This document shows, one piece after another, positions 13,677-26,145 of a stretch of 64,000 nucleotides of DNA (position 1 is the stretch's first letter; every line of letters begins with the position of its first letter). The stretch covers positions 9,305,654 to 9,369,653 of the forward strand of contig NC_081149.1 of NCBI RefSeq assembly GCF_958295425.1. Direction: 5' to 3'. The position numbers were made by a program, and so were the translations under genes. The DNA comes from Solea solea (taxonomy: Eukaryota > Chordata > Actinopteri > Pleuronectiformes > Soleidae). The notes under the pieces were generated by a model that ran no database searches, was not told where the DNA came from, and saw nothing but the letters and a program-made list of their open reading frames with translations.

Positions 13677-16478
13677 GTTAGAATTTGTTCTCATTAGCTT
13701 TTCCCACAATGTGAGTTGAACTTGTATTCATGTTGTTTTACTAATTTTGATGGTGCTCTCATGTTTGTTTTATAGTATGTTTTTATGTCTATTGTATGCA
13801 TACTCTGTTGGTTTAAATGTGCTTTATAAATAAAGTTGGATTGGAGTGATTAGTTAAGGTTAGGGTAATGCAGTATGTCTACGAGTGTCCACACAAAGAA
13901 TCCAAAACCAGCATTTGTGTGTTGTAGGGGCGGAAATGAAATCATCCTGCTAATAAAAATCTTTGTCTTTGTCAAACTGCCTTTGATGTATAAATCATGT
14001 TATGTGTCAGAGAGAATTTTTCAAAGCAATTCATAAATAAAATGTATGATTATTATTATTTATGCCTAGCAACAACAAATGTAACTAAATCATTTAAGTT
14101 ATTATTATTGCAATGTAAGTGATTTGTAGCTGTTGATATCTGCTCACTCATCATTTCTCACTGCAGTCAACCACTGTACACTTTACAATAATGGAAATTA
14201 GTCTGTACTTTAAACGTACCATTAATTCTATTAATTTAATTAGTACATTGCTGAAACTGTGGCTAATTCCATGTGTTTTACAATAATCTTGGACGCAAAT
14301 TAACTGAGAGGCTGCTCTGACAAGTTTATTCAACAGAATTAGAGGCAGTTTAAATTTCCAGCGTTGCTGTAAGTCGAGCTACTGTGTGATGAGGAAGCAA
14401 ACAGCTGGAGAAGATGTGGAAACACCGCTGTTACACATGCTGCTTTTTTCATGGCTCTGCACTGCCTGGTTGTTCTGGGCTCTGGTTATATTCTGTCACA
14501 TTAATGCTGCGATGGAGGATATGTTGACAGAGAGAGGACATTGCACAGTGAGACTGTAGGGCTTTTCTAAGGCTGGTGGCACTGGGACATGAAGACAAGT
14601 GTGTATCTGTGTGTGCATGCGTGTGTGTGTGTGTGTGTGTGTGTACAGAAGTAAGAGGGTTGCCTGTGGAGCAGACCATGTGGATGCCCACCCACTCATG
14701 CACCTCGCGGCCCTCGTCATTTCGCATCAATCCACAGTCCCTCAATATAAATAGGACAGGCGTCCTAAAGCTACACAATATTAAGAGAAGCAACATCATT
14801 ATGCATCGACCCTGGGCCCCTGAGCCGAAGTTATGACTAAGCCAGCCAATTGTACTGACAGCTTCCTTTTCACTTACACACTCTCTTAAGAGTGCACTAA
14901 TTAGAATCTAGAATAACACTGAGCACAAACAGACAAATTAGGCTGCAAACATGGGAGCACCATTCCATACATATATATATATATATACACACACATGTGT
15001 ATATATACTGTATGTACTCTCTGTTTTGAATTACATTTTTGAGAGTTTGAGGGCGAGCTGTGCCTTCACAAAGTTAAAAGTGAGCGTGAACAAATATATC
15101 TGAGCTGTAGGTGGGGTTTATTTTCAGGTTGGTGCACTAACATTGAAAGTACAGTTCCACACGGTAGGCTCCCTGTGGCGTCACAGGCTTCACACTTCAT
15201 TACTGCAAGGCCAGTGATGTGTGAAGCCATTTTGTAGGAGCAGTTGGAAGGTGAGTGTGTGTGTAGTAACTAATAACCCCGCCTTTTTGCACACACACAC
15301 CGCATTCTGTAAGCAGCATCAAGTCATTCCAGACATTATTTCATGTATTCAAACAGCTGCAAGGTGTTGTCTTGTCCCAGTGTCAAATGAAAGAGGACAA
15401 ACAAACAGCTGGCAGGACACGTTCCTACTCCATGGCTCTGCTTACAACTGTGCTTTAACAAAGTGTGGTAGCAATTTGTAAGTCATCTCCAAATCAGTGC
15501 CACTCATGCAACTAAATCCAAGACTCAGCTGTTTAAAGGGGGACCGAACAAATTTCCATCCTCTAGTTCCACCTAGTGGGCAAAAGTAGAACATCACACT
15601 TGTTTGTTCTATTCTTTACATATACGGGATATATCATTGCTCAAGCGAAGACTCGGGTAATGAAAAAGTTATTGGAACATGCTAAAAATAAATGTGACCT
15701 TATACAACCTGAACTTATGACGCAGTGATTCTCAACCTTTAGAGACACTGAATCCACCTGCTCAAAGGTTTACAATCAAACTTTATCAAAGTCTCCCACT
15801 TAGTGGAAACACAGTTTCTCAGTTTATCGGTATGTGGTGATGACGACTATATTCTGCCAATTGCTATATGTTTGCCAGCAGCCCAATAAATTACAGAAGA
15901 ATAGCTGATTATTTTTGGAATCAGCATTTCAATTAATCTAGTACTGGCATGCCTCGTGCCCTGAGCCTCCGTGTGACTGCAAGTACTTTTGTAAACTGTG
16001 GGACAGTCGAACATTAATTTTCAATCAAGAATTTGGTGGATTCATGGCAGTATCCCAGGGCACTTACATGCCTGCCAACACTTGGCATTTAACACTGATT
16101 AAAAATCTGGCTGTTGAAATTAATTTAACAAATCAGGCTGGCAGTAGGACAAAGACATGCTCATTCAGCCAGACTTCTGACAGGCTCATAGACTACAAGC
16201 TGTAATTTAGCTTATAGGTGATAATCATCAGCTTCTCAGATTTAGTCAGTAGGTGGCAAAATAGTTTCCTTCAAGTAAAACAGGTGGACATCAGGGAGGA
16301 GCAATTATAATAGCATTTGTGTGGTGATTTGATGAAATGGAATAGACATCATCACTTGATTTTAAGATTCTCGGTGTGATCTGGCCACCTGTGTTCTTAC
16401 AGAGCTGCTTATTCCTCACGGCTCAAAGCATAACCCTTAAACCAACAATTGCAAAAAGTGGTGATCATGGCTTTTGCC
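13677..16478. other. Intergenic with simple repeats
   Basis: No gene is supported. The region contains a (GT)n tract at 14621-14644, an AT/AC-rich palindromic simple repeat at about 14968-15015, and a hAT-like end (CAGTGATTCTCAACC at about 15722) for which I could not find a partner end. Confidence 0.4.
14621..14644. repeat. (GT)n microsatellite
   Basis: A short pure GT run. Confidence 0.85.
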
Positions 16479-17290
16479 CAGGGTTGCCAGATCTGACTGA
16501 CAGTTTCCAGCCCAAACACAGCGAAAAAAACCCACCTCGATAAAAAACCAGCCCAAATCACAACCTCTCGAGAAACACGTCATAAGCACACAAAAACGCC
16601 ACTAAATAACCAAAGACAAAAAGGATAACACAAACAGACGAGTGCAATCAGACAACCAAATTGCCAAGACAGATTGCCTTCCTAATCATGGTTCAATCAT
16701 TTGACTAATTAAGCAAAGTAGTCACATTAAATCAAAAGGTTTCAACTTACATCTGTGACGCGTTCCAAATCCATGCGATCTCTATGGCCTTGCTCCAGTC
16801 TTTAAACACAGGAATCTATCAAGGATAAAGAACTGTAAATCAAACAAATGAATAAATATAAACATGAAAAAGCAATTTAACTCACAGGTGCGGAATGTCT
16901 GTGCTGATCTGATTGTTTGGCGGGAGAAACGGAGGTCAAAGTTCTTTAGGGTTGGGTTTATATAACGTTGGGGTATGGTTAAGAGTGGTTAACTGCAATT
17001 AGTTGTTTGTATTTACCAGGATTGAGAGGAAAAGGCCTTTAACGCACTATTATTGTTACAAAAATATGACAGTGATTTCATGGTGAAACTCCATTAACTA
17101 GAGAGGACACAGCAGTTTATCGAAATGTGTAGGTTTTTACGTGTTGGTCACATAATGGCAACTTTTTTGTTTAGTTTCTGTGGAATATTTTCTAAAAAAA
17201 AAAAGCAAAATGTAGTGAAACCTGAACAAATGTTCTTTTTCCAGCACAACGTGTTCAAACGAAGCCCAACTGTCCAATCTGGCAACACTG
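16479..17290. mobile_element. hAT-type DNA transposon directly upstream of ccdc43
   Basis: The left end CAGGGTTGCCAGAT and right end ATCTGGCAACACTG are inverted repeats with one mismatch. The flanking octamers CTTTTGCC (16471-16478) and CGTTTGCC (17291-17298) agree at 7 of 8 positions, as expected for an aged 8-bp hAT target duplication. The second inverted motifs, CAGCCCAA near the left end and GCCCAACTGTCC near the right, extend the terminal similarity. No transposase frame is present. The right end lies about 240 bp before the ccdc43 start codon, so the element borders or overlaps the proximal promoter. Confidence 0.8.
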
Positions 17291-17532
17291 CGTTTGCCAT
17301 CAATGTCGCAGAGCTAGGGAACTCAAAAAGTACTTTTAAATCTCATCAGGAAATTAATTCCCGAAAATGTTCGGTCTAAGAACTTGTCCGATCTTTATGT
17401 ATGCCTATAACATTCTTGTATATGTCATATTAAAAAAATAAAATAAACAAATACATAAATAAACGTGCCTTTTTGAATCAGGCAGTGGCAAAGGACAATG
17501 CGTGCGTCACCGAAGGACCCCAAAGGGCCAAG

Positions 17533-20500
17533 ATGGCTGCGCCCGGGCGAGACGCCGGGGAGTTTGAAAGCTGGTTAAATGACCGTCTGGACTCGTTAGA
17601 CGTGGACCGGGAGGTGTACGGCGCCTACATTCTAGGCGTCCTACAAGAAGAGGACAGTGTCGAAGAGATAGAGGACGCGCTTCAAGGGATTTTATCCGCA
17701 TTTCTGGTGAATATCCAAAAGCGGCGTGTGTCACTGTGGACTCGTTTGTTGCTGTCCGTCTCGTGACAGCGCCGGTGTCGTCTGTCCTGTAGGGACCACA
17801 ATGTCCAAATTAAGACACACTTAAGGAGTATTGTTAACCCTTGTATGGTGTTCGCGGGTTTAAAACTGTTACTAGGGGAAAACATGGTACAAGTATGTTT
17901 TTTTCCCCCTGAAACTCAATATCCTTAGCTTATTTACAAGCTATATATAGATATATGTGTATATATCTGTCCTTCATTTGATCTTCGTGTCAGTTTGACC
18001 CACATACATGGTAATACATGATCTGCAGTGACCCATGTTAAGGACATAAAGTCCTCCTTTGGGCTGCTAATTCCTGAGAAATGTATTCTTGAGGGGAGAC
18101 TGCATGAGACAGGGGAGAGTGATTTTTAGAGCCACAATATCTCTAAAGAGCTTCCATGTGTTGTCAACACCAAACCCCATTTAGATATTTTGCTTCTTTT
18201 TTAAACTAATTGTGGTCTTGCCTTGCATTGGTACACACTTAGGAATGTACAACGCCACTTTCAAGTAGTAGTCCACTAATCCTGCTTTTTAAAATCCACA
18301 GCCGGTGGTGTCGAGACATGTTTGTATATAATTTACTGTTCAAGTTGCCTCTGTAAACCAGGCATGTGGTATTGCTTTTATATAAGGAAACACCATACTA
18401 CTGCTTTGTTGTAAAATATCCGAAAAATAAAAAATTTAACCACATTGATTCCCACTCTGCACGTGAACCACTGTCACACTAATGTCAGTTTGGAGAACAG
18501 GTAGAGACACGTGACATCAAGTGTGATGCTGAACTGAGGTCAGTTTAAAATGGATCTTGACTATTTGTATAATTTTTGCGTTAACTATTTGTGTGCAGGA
18601 TGAGGACACGGTGATAGATGTCTGCAAACAGATCATCCAGCAGTGGACGGAGTGTTGCTCTGGAGTGGCAGCCAGAGGAGATGATGGTATGTCCCGTAGC
18701 TTTGATTCATCCACATTCACTAACTCACTGAATTGCACTGTAAGGTGTTTTATCTTCAAAAGACCTTGTCTCGAAGGATAAAAGTGTAGCTTCTATTGAA
18801 GAAAAAGTTGTCATGGTTGTCGGCATCGTGGGTGAAAATAAATGTCCAGCTAAAAATCATAACGCAACCAAATCAATTATGTGAATAAGGAAGAAGTCCA
18901 AAATGATACCAGCAGGCGCTTCAGCTCATTTAAATCTTTACCAAACAGAGCAAAGACAGTTTGCTACTGATTCTGTCTTAAGTGCCAGTCTAACATGAAT
19001 AATAAGTTATTTGCTTTGAGTCTGTAAGAGTGTGCAATAACACTACAAGAGATGGATTTTAAATACTGAGAGTGCTGAAAGGTCAGGTTCATACTGACTG
19101 CTAAAAGCAGCTGTTTGTTCAGGCAAAAGTTGGTACTAATTGGAACTTGCCTTTTCTTCCATAGCGGATGTCCAGGCCATCGCCAGCCTGATCGAAAAAC
19201 AGGCACAGATCGTGGTGAAACAGAAGGATGTGTCTGAGGATTCTCTGAAAAGGAAAGAAGCCCTCCTTGCTCAATACGCTAACGTCACTGATGACGAGGA
19301 ATATCCTTGAATTGCAAATATTGAAATGACAGAAAGGACAGTTGCTAGAATTGTTCACTTAGAGTTTTCACTTACAGGTGGCGTGAGGAGGGCATTTTAA
19401 TAGTTATTGTTCAAAACTCCAAAATAACCTTTTTAGCATGATGTCAACCAGGTGATCTGAGAGATAACTAGACACTGAACATGCTATAGGTTCTGTTTGT
19501 GCCTATGCGAAAAAAAAATCACAATATACTTTTTTATATCATTCGATATCGATATATATATATCACGATATAAATCAAATCAATATTTCTGTCGAGTTAA
19601 AAGGTGAGGCTGTGTGATATGGCTTATACATAATATTTCAATATTTTTAGGTTATATCACGATATACAAGATATATCTGCACACTCTGGGGTCGTGAAAA
19701 GTTTTCTTTTCAGGTGTTTAGGTGCCAATAGAGAGTGACAATACACTAAAATAAAATATCTACGGTTTATGATCTGTGTTACATGCTTAAAATACAGTTG
19801 TTACCTTTCATTTTAGATAATACCTGGTTTATTTATTTGGTTTTTAATAGAAAGTAAAGTAAGTGTTAGAAACAATGAAATTGCTATAACACAGATAATT
19901 AAGCAAAACAATTAAAGAAGCAAAACAAAGATTCCTTATCATGATATGACAAAATCTAACACAATATCTTGCCTTGATATATCTATGTCATAATATGAAT
20001 ATAGTATCTATATAGTATATACAGCCCTATGCACACAGGAATACATTGCCATAATATGTACCTAAGTAAGTAGTAGAATAGAATTGTGCATTTAAAGTAT
20101 TGATGTTACTGTGTAGCCATAACATTTCAGGGAATAATAAGGGGAAGGATTGAATGATTTCATTTGATTTGGTTCATAAACACCGAGCTGTTTCCTTGAC
20201 AAAAGCACTGAAGCTGAAGAAGAGGAGCCAGCAAGTGGATATAACCCTCCATCAAACGAAAAATGTATCCTTTCCAAAACTGTTCATATTCAGGGGCTGT
20301 GTAAAAATCATGGCTCTCTTGTTTTGTACTTGTGTACAACACTGACTATACAAATCAGTTTCACCTCAATAGGTGGTTAAAAAAAAAAAAAAAATACATT
20401 AGCATAGCACTTTTGCTTCCATCCATCCGTCCTTTACTGTAAGCATCAGCCCTGTTTAAGAACACCAACGTGGAGGAGGTGCTGCACAGACAAAAGCAAA

Positions 20501-20637
20501 AGCGGGACCAGGCTCGTGAGGACTCTCAGAAGAAAAAGGAAACGGACAAGATGCAGCGGGAGAAGGACAAACTGGCCAAACAAGATAGAAAGGAGAAGGA
20601 GAAGAAGCGCACACAGAAAGGAGAACGCAAAAGATAA
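17533..20637 (+). CDS. ccdc43: Coiled-coil domain-containing protein 43 (ccdc43), five coding exons
   Basis: Coding exons are 17533-17706, 18599-18686, 19165-19300, 20209-20264 and 20450-20637, giving 213 residues; the human protein, as I recall it, is about 224. Phases join exactly. The N-terminal half is a compact helical region ([24 protein letters not shown], residues about 13-36, split here as [20 protein letters not shown]). It is followed by [12 protein letters not shown] and an acidic linker. The C-terminal exon is a long, highly charged coiled coil ([19 protein letters not shown]) ending [11 protein letters not shown]. The start is the ATG in AAGATGGCTGCG. Introns 1 and 2 are ordinary GT-AG; introns 3 and 4 look U12-type and are described separately. 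Two AATAAA signals lie at 21017-21032. The gene is convergent with meioc. Its molecular function is poorly known; I assign only the family. Confidence 0.95.
19301..20208 (+). other. ccdc43: ccdc43 intron 3: U12-type AT-AC intron
   Basis: The only frame-preserving junction between exons 3 and 4 begins ATATCCTTGA and ends GCAC. This matches the minor-spliceosome AT-AC donor ATATCCTT. A TTCCTTGAC branch-point match lies at 20192-20200, nine bases from the acceptor. Splicing here restores the acidic linker (DDEDEAEEEEP), which resembles vertebrate CCDC43 as I recall it. No GT donor is available near the exon end. Confidence 0.88.
19505..20032. repeat. AT-rich repeat inside ccdc43 intron 3
   Basis: This segment is rich in ATATCACGATATA-type motifs. 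It has AGGCTGTGTGATAT at about 19607 and an inverse-like ATACAGCCCTA at its right edge, a pattern seen in non-autonomous fish DNA transposons. CCTATGC occurs at both outer edges and could be a target duplication. The boundaries are uncertain. Confidence 0.4.
20265..20449 (+). other. ccdc43: ccdc43 intron 4: probable U12-type GT-AG intron
   Basis: The donor GTATCCTTTC is a full match to the minor-class consensus RTATCCTTT. A TCCTTTAC branch-like motif at 20430-20437 lies 13 bases from the AG acceptor, within the short distance typical of U12 introns. The branch motif differs at one position from the usual TCCTTAAC, so the class call rests mainly on the donor. Confidence 0.75.
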
Positions 20638-22041
20638 TGAGGTGGAAAAAAAGCATGTTATTTGCCTCATTTACGCTCGACCTCACTGGCACCTTCAGAA
20701 TATGAACATGACGTCATGAGACCGTTAAATACTTTCTTACTGTGTGAAGAACAATGTTCAGGATGTTGTGCATGTCCTTAATCCTTTTCTTTCCTGGATG
20801 CACATGCAGAAGGATGTGGTAATCATTCTTATGTAGCTGAGGGGAAGTGTAAAACATGTCGGGTCAAATATTTGAACAGTTACCCCTGAAATGATCCAAG
20901 AGCTAACCTTTGTTTGTTTCCTGTGAAAAACAACAAGACCAGTTACTAAATTATGCTTCACGTACTTCATGTTCCATAATCTGAATGTTTATAATGAGGT
21001 TCAAGATTTTTCAAGTAATAAAAAACAATAAAAAACATTTTCCAACTTCCTTTTATTTCTAAATGTTTAAAGCTACAGAACAACAAGCAGTTGACAAACC
21101 CTAACATGAACAGTATATGTGTATCGACAAATGACTTTGTAATAGACAGAAGAATATTTGATACCACTGAAGAATAATCTAGATGGAAAAGGGATTAACA
21201 CATTTAACTTAAAACACGTTTGTTCCTTTTCAAACAATTGACTCAATAGAAGAGAAATAAACACTTTTCCCAAAACGCTTAATTAATAGAACAATTCAAA
21301 CTGTAGTGAATAATTTAGCTTGTAAAACTCGTGTCTTCAGAGACTTTACTGTACACAGAACTTTTTTACTTGCTGCACAGCAATAGTAGGAATGTGTGTT
21401 ATACCTAATGTGTATTTTTTAAATTGTGATGTTTACATTCAAGCACTTAACTTAAGAATTTATAGTACTGTCACCAAAGAGCAGATAAATAGAACATTGC
21501 TGCTCTTTGCCTTTTTTCTCTTCTTTTTGGTTATTTACAACACATTAATGTTACATGAGAAAAAACAGAGCTGCAGAAATTCAGACCATTTTAATAATTT
21601 TGCGTGTTTTTGCTTTATGATTCAATTATTGTTTCCGAATACCAGGAACCAATATTCCAATAAATAGTAAAACAAGGAAGAACTCACTGAAATCTTCCAC
21701 ATAAATAGGGCCTTAAAATACAAGGTGTTTGCTCAAGATTCACGTTAATTAGACACTAATTCAATGACAAATGAAGTTGTGATGCAGCAGGACGAGCTAC
21801 ATTTCATTGGGAATCCTAAACAACCACCTGAAGGTTCACGACAGCCATCATCAAACTTCAAATCTCATTCATTCATTCCTTATTTCGCAACGATCTCCTT
21901 GTTGCAGCTAAAATATCATTGACTGGGTAAATAAGACCATAAAAACATTTGTTGAACCCTGTTACCTATGGGGAATTTTACAACTGTGGATATAATAATT
22001 TATTCAAAACTTTGAACTCATGCTTGTCTGCTTCTAAAGAA
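20638..22041. other. ccdc43 3'UTR and gap to the meioc 3' end
   Basis: The region has AATAAA signals for ccdc43 at 21017-21022 and 21027-21032. The reverse-strand AATAAA (TTTATT at 21999-22004), 38 bases past the meioc stop, fits its polyadenylation signal. No other gene is seen. Confidence 0.6.
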
Positions 22042-25000
22042 TCACTTAAAAGAGTATTGTGAGAATGAAGAGGTGAGGCCCTCTCTGCAAGTTGCCTCCT
22101 TGTTACCATGGTTTTCCTGCCTTTTGTCAGATTTGGGCAGTGTCACCTGGAGAGCGCACCACACGGCTTTGCGGAGCATCCTTGTGGTAGCGGCTAGTTC
22201 CTTGAGGGCAATGATCATCAGGTTCTCTATGAAACAAGCAAATTGGAGTGGTGGCTTATTAGAGAGAAGAAAATGCAACATGCCCTACCAATGCAGCTAA
22301 GCTACCTCTGCTTTCTGTGATATAAGCTCTCTGCTGCTGCTGGTGTCTGGACATGCTGGACAACTCCTCCTCGCGTCTTGCCTGGGTGAAGCAAATAACC
22401 ATGTGGTGCTGGTTCAGCACGGTGCCGACGTTGGGGAGGGGACTGTCGTGCAGGCATTCCATCCAATTCATGAGACTTGCCACCTGCAGCACATCAGCAC
22501 ATTTAACCATTACATGTACATCTCAGTCTTTTTTAGAAATGGAAGTCTATAATCATGGTTAAAATAATGCAGGGAAAATAAGGTCTAAGCAATACAAGGT
22601 GAGTTAGTGAGAAATCATATGTGCAAAATACAGTCGCATACCAAGGCTGCTGTGCCAGCACTTGCCCTGTAGATGTCAGTGTGGTTGCAGTTTATTCAGG
22701 GCTCTCACCTTTGATTGCTCCCTTATCTGTTTCACAAGGAGGTGGTCTACTCTCGTGGGATTTGGTGGACTCTTTAGCAGGGAGGTGTTGGTCACTGCTG
22801 CAATCCGTTTCCCAGCGAATGTCCTGACGAGGACAACCTCTGCCTACAACAGAAAACAAGTGAGGACACAATGACAAACTTACACTTTGACAAGAAAAAG
22901 ACAGTACTTAAATTCAGGCTGTAATACAAATATGCAGTAAATTAAAATATATGTACGGTTCTATCTCTTGTCCTCTTTTATATAGATTTATCTATTATGT
23001 GGTTTCAGCCTCTTGAATATGATATGAACATATTATATTATCTATAGATATATATATCTATGGATACAATTATCTGTATTTTGTCAAGTTATCGTCCTGA
23101 TATTCATATTAATGTATGGCTTATCTGCTTCATATTAACAAAACAACTGCAACGATTGATCTAGTATTGATTACTAAATTAATTTTAGCAAGTTTGAGTA
23201 TTTTTTAAATAATTAAAACAAGTTTTCTTAAGTATTTCTTAAATATATATTAATCTTTTCTGTTTGTGTTGCTCTACATGACAAATAAATCATTAAAACT
23301 GAATAATTTAGTTTATTAATAATAATATGTTTTGGCATACAAAACAAGACATTTAAGAGGATCATCATTTTTGGAAACACAACTTGACATTTTATAGATC
23401 AACAATCAAGTAATCGTATCACTATACATTTTCTAACTGGACATAAAATGAATCAAAACAGAACATACCCTCTTCCTCTCCCTCTCCAAACACCTCCACT
23501 GCTCGAAACACTCGTCCACGCGGAAGTACAGGTGCACCACAGGTCCTCCTTTATTCATCACCACTGAGGCTCTCCCATGATTAGTGTTCTCCACTCTGTC
23601 AGTCACCATTTCGCTAACACAGGAGTTGAAAACTGCAGACTCATCCATTGTTGACCTGTCACGCAGATCTCCATAGAGCAGTGGGGATCTGGAGCTGAAG
23701 TTGTGAGGAAGGCTGGAGCGTCGAGGATATATGGGAGGCACGCACTGCTGCGTAGTCCCTGTGCTGACCATGCCATTTTCTCCATTGAATGTCAGAGACT
23801 GTGACCCTCCCTGAAGGTCAAAGGGTGGGCTGCGAGTGAAAACCTGTTTCTTAGCTCCACCTTTCATGTGACTGTTGTTGAGTGACCGTGTCAAGAGGTT
23901 TTCTCCCAAAAATGCAGGCATGTGGACCATTGCATTTTCTTTCTTCATCTGTGGGTTGACTTTGTTCTGTATCTGGCCCTGCAGGATGTGGTGCCTTATA
24001 TCCTGGTTCATGTTCAGGGTAATGCTCTCTCTGGGAATGCTCATCTTGCTTTGGTATTGGTTTGGGAGGTTTACAGATGGAGAAAATGGCTGTGGCTGCT
24101 GACGGTCCTCCAGCAGATGATCTTGAAAGGCCTCACATTTTAATATTTGTTTCCTCACTCCATTTCTCTCCCTCTGCATCACCCCAACATCTGCCATCAA
24201 CAGTTTCTGGCTCTGCATTGTTGGAGAACTTTTTGTTGACACTGAAGGCCCATTGAATTTACATTGTTCAACCAAGCCGTCATCATTAGACATGCCAAAC
24301 ATCTGCTTGTGTATGTTTGGAAAGCTACCATGTTTGCCAGCTGTGAAGGATTCAAAACTACTGACCTGTGGCACATACTGATCATTACTACTGGACTTAG
24401 TACTGCTCTGAATGTAGCTGTCTTCATAGGAAGGGTCAAAGCAGGGGCTCTGATATCTTAAGACATCACTGAAGTCAGGGAAATTATTCACAGGGTGACT
24501 CTTCCTTCTCTCTCTGTCAGCTGGTGATGTGTCACATTTGCTTTGCTGTATAAGTGACATATAATTGTTTCCTACTTTAGGCGCTGGTAAACCTGGGGGC
24601 ACCTTCTGAACACGCTGGACATGGTTGTCCCTGTCTACATTAGCCCAATTAAAAAGCAGTTGGTGATTGATAGCAAGGCCATTGGACTGTGGACAAAACT
24701 CTCCAACATCTTTGTCCATTGACTGTCCATGTGCTTTGCTGAATGCCTCACGGGACACATAGTTTGAGGAAAAGTTTGGGTTATGTTGCATTTTCGCCTC
24801 TGATTGAGAATATTCCATCAATTCTTCGCTCGATTTCTTTGAAGACCAGAATGGATTAAATGTAGGAGGGCTCCTTAAAGAAAAATGAGGATTTACTTCA
24901 ATTAAAAACTAAAGACTATACATGAGATACATTTAAAACCACACTTTTTAGTCACAAATAATTAAACACATACTGTAAATTATATACACAATCCTATTAA

Positions 25001-26145
25001 TGTTAAACTTGACATACCTATCAGTGTTGTTGTCCTGTGAATGGGCTCCATTCAAAATGTTTGATATCCGACCCTCGTTCTCCCCATCATAATCAGAATT
25101 ATCAGTAGGTTTCCTTCAAGGAGACATCACATCATCAGAATTGCACTGCAATTAAACTTTCACTCAATATACTGTATTCAACTGCCTCTGATTAATAGAC
25201 TTAAATCCCAAACCCACTTTGACTGGATGAAACAATAGTGTGATTTAGAATTGTGCAGCGCTGAAAAATCACACACTAATTCTGAACATTAAACTTAAAA
25301 ATACCTGTTCATACTGCTGTTCTGGAGACAGTTGATAATGTCATATGGATCCTCATGAGCATTGTGAGACCAGGGCACATAAGATGCTGTCTCTTGGTTC
25401 TGCAGTGAGACACCAGGGATGGAGAGGAAGGACCATGTCTTGTTTCCATTGTTCCCTCCACCAACATCTGCACCAGCCTGAAACAGAGTGAGAACCAAGT
25501 GATACTGTGTGAAATATATATGTGAAGTCTCCCTTGTGATTTTTTTTTATCTGTGTGACTTTCAGGTAAAATAATGGAAAAAAAACTAAAATAACACATA
25601 GTTATAGTACAGTGAATAATGTAAATTGCAAAAAGTGATAATTTGACATCTTAATCAATTAATAATAATGCGCTTTACTATTTTTTCTGGAGGTTTTAGT
25701 AAACAAGTAAACTTGAAAAGTCATGGATAACAATAATAATTATATGTTAGCATTAAACATATCATTTAAGTTAAAGAGCTTCTAAATATACATTTGATAA
25801 TAACCATAACTGTTCATTTAGGGCAGCTGTGGCATACACCTTACACTGGGTGGTGGTCTAATAATCGACTGTACCTAAGCTGTAATGATAGTGTTATGAC
25901 TCTAGAACTTTGTGAATAAAATTCAGCACTTCTAAATACCTTTTGGAGAAATCAACAACACCATTTCTGAGTTTTCAGGACATGAAAATATCCTGAAATT
26001 CCTCGGCCATCAACCCTTAACACTGCAAATATGGTATGTCATGTAAAAATATAAGAGGGCAGAGATTTTGTCTTACCTGGTGCTGGTATGAGGGGATGAG
26101 TGAGTTTGCAAATTTCCTTGTCTGAAGTCCGTCGAATGCCATCAT
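22042..26145 (-). CDS. meioc: Meiosis-specific coiled-coil protein MEIOC, seven coding exons
   Basis: On the minus strand the coding exons are 26145-26077, 25477-25305, 25113-25018, 24873-23469, 22843-22709, 22483-22306 and 22226-22042. All phases join, giving about 746 residues. MEIOC partners the RNA helicase YTHDC2 in germ cells to stabilise meiotic transcripts and keep cells in an extended meiotic prophase. The large central exon is a low-complexity, Ser/Asn/Gln-rich disordered region. The C-terminal exons carry the conserved domain, recognisable from DECFEQWRCLERERKR, NPTRVDHLLV and KAVWCALQVTLPKS. The last is close to the human C-terminal block. N-terminal SNILNGAHSQD resembles the human SNILEEQD segment. 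The start ATGATGGCATTCG follows an upstream in-frame-free leader; a non-coding first exon probably ends at 26463 (donor GTAAGT). The gene is convergent with ccdc43 and divergent from fzd2. Confidence 0.93.

Noticed and set aside
15722..15740. hAT-like end CAGTGATTCTCAACC
   Set aside because: I could not find an inverted partner or target duplication, so no element was called.
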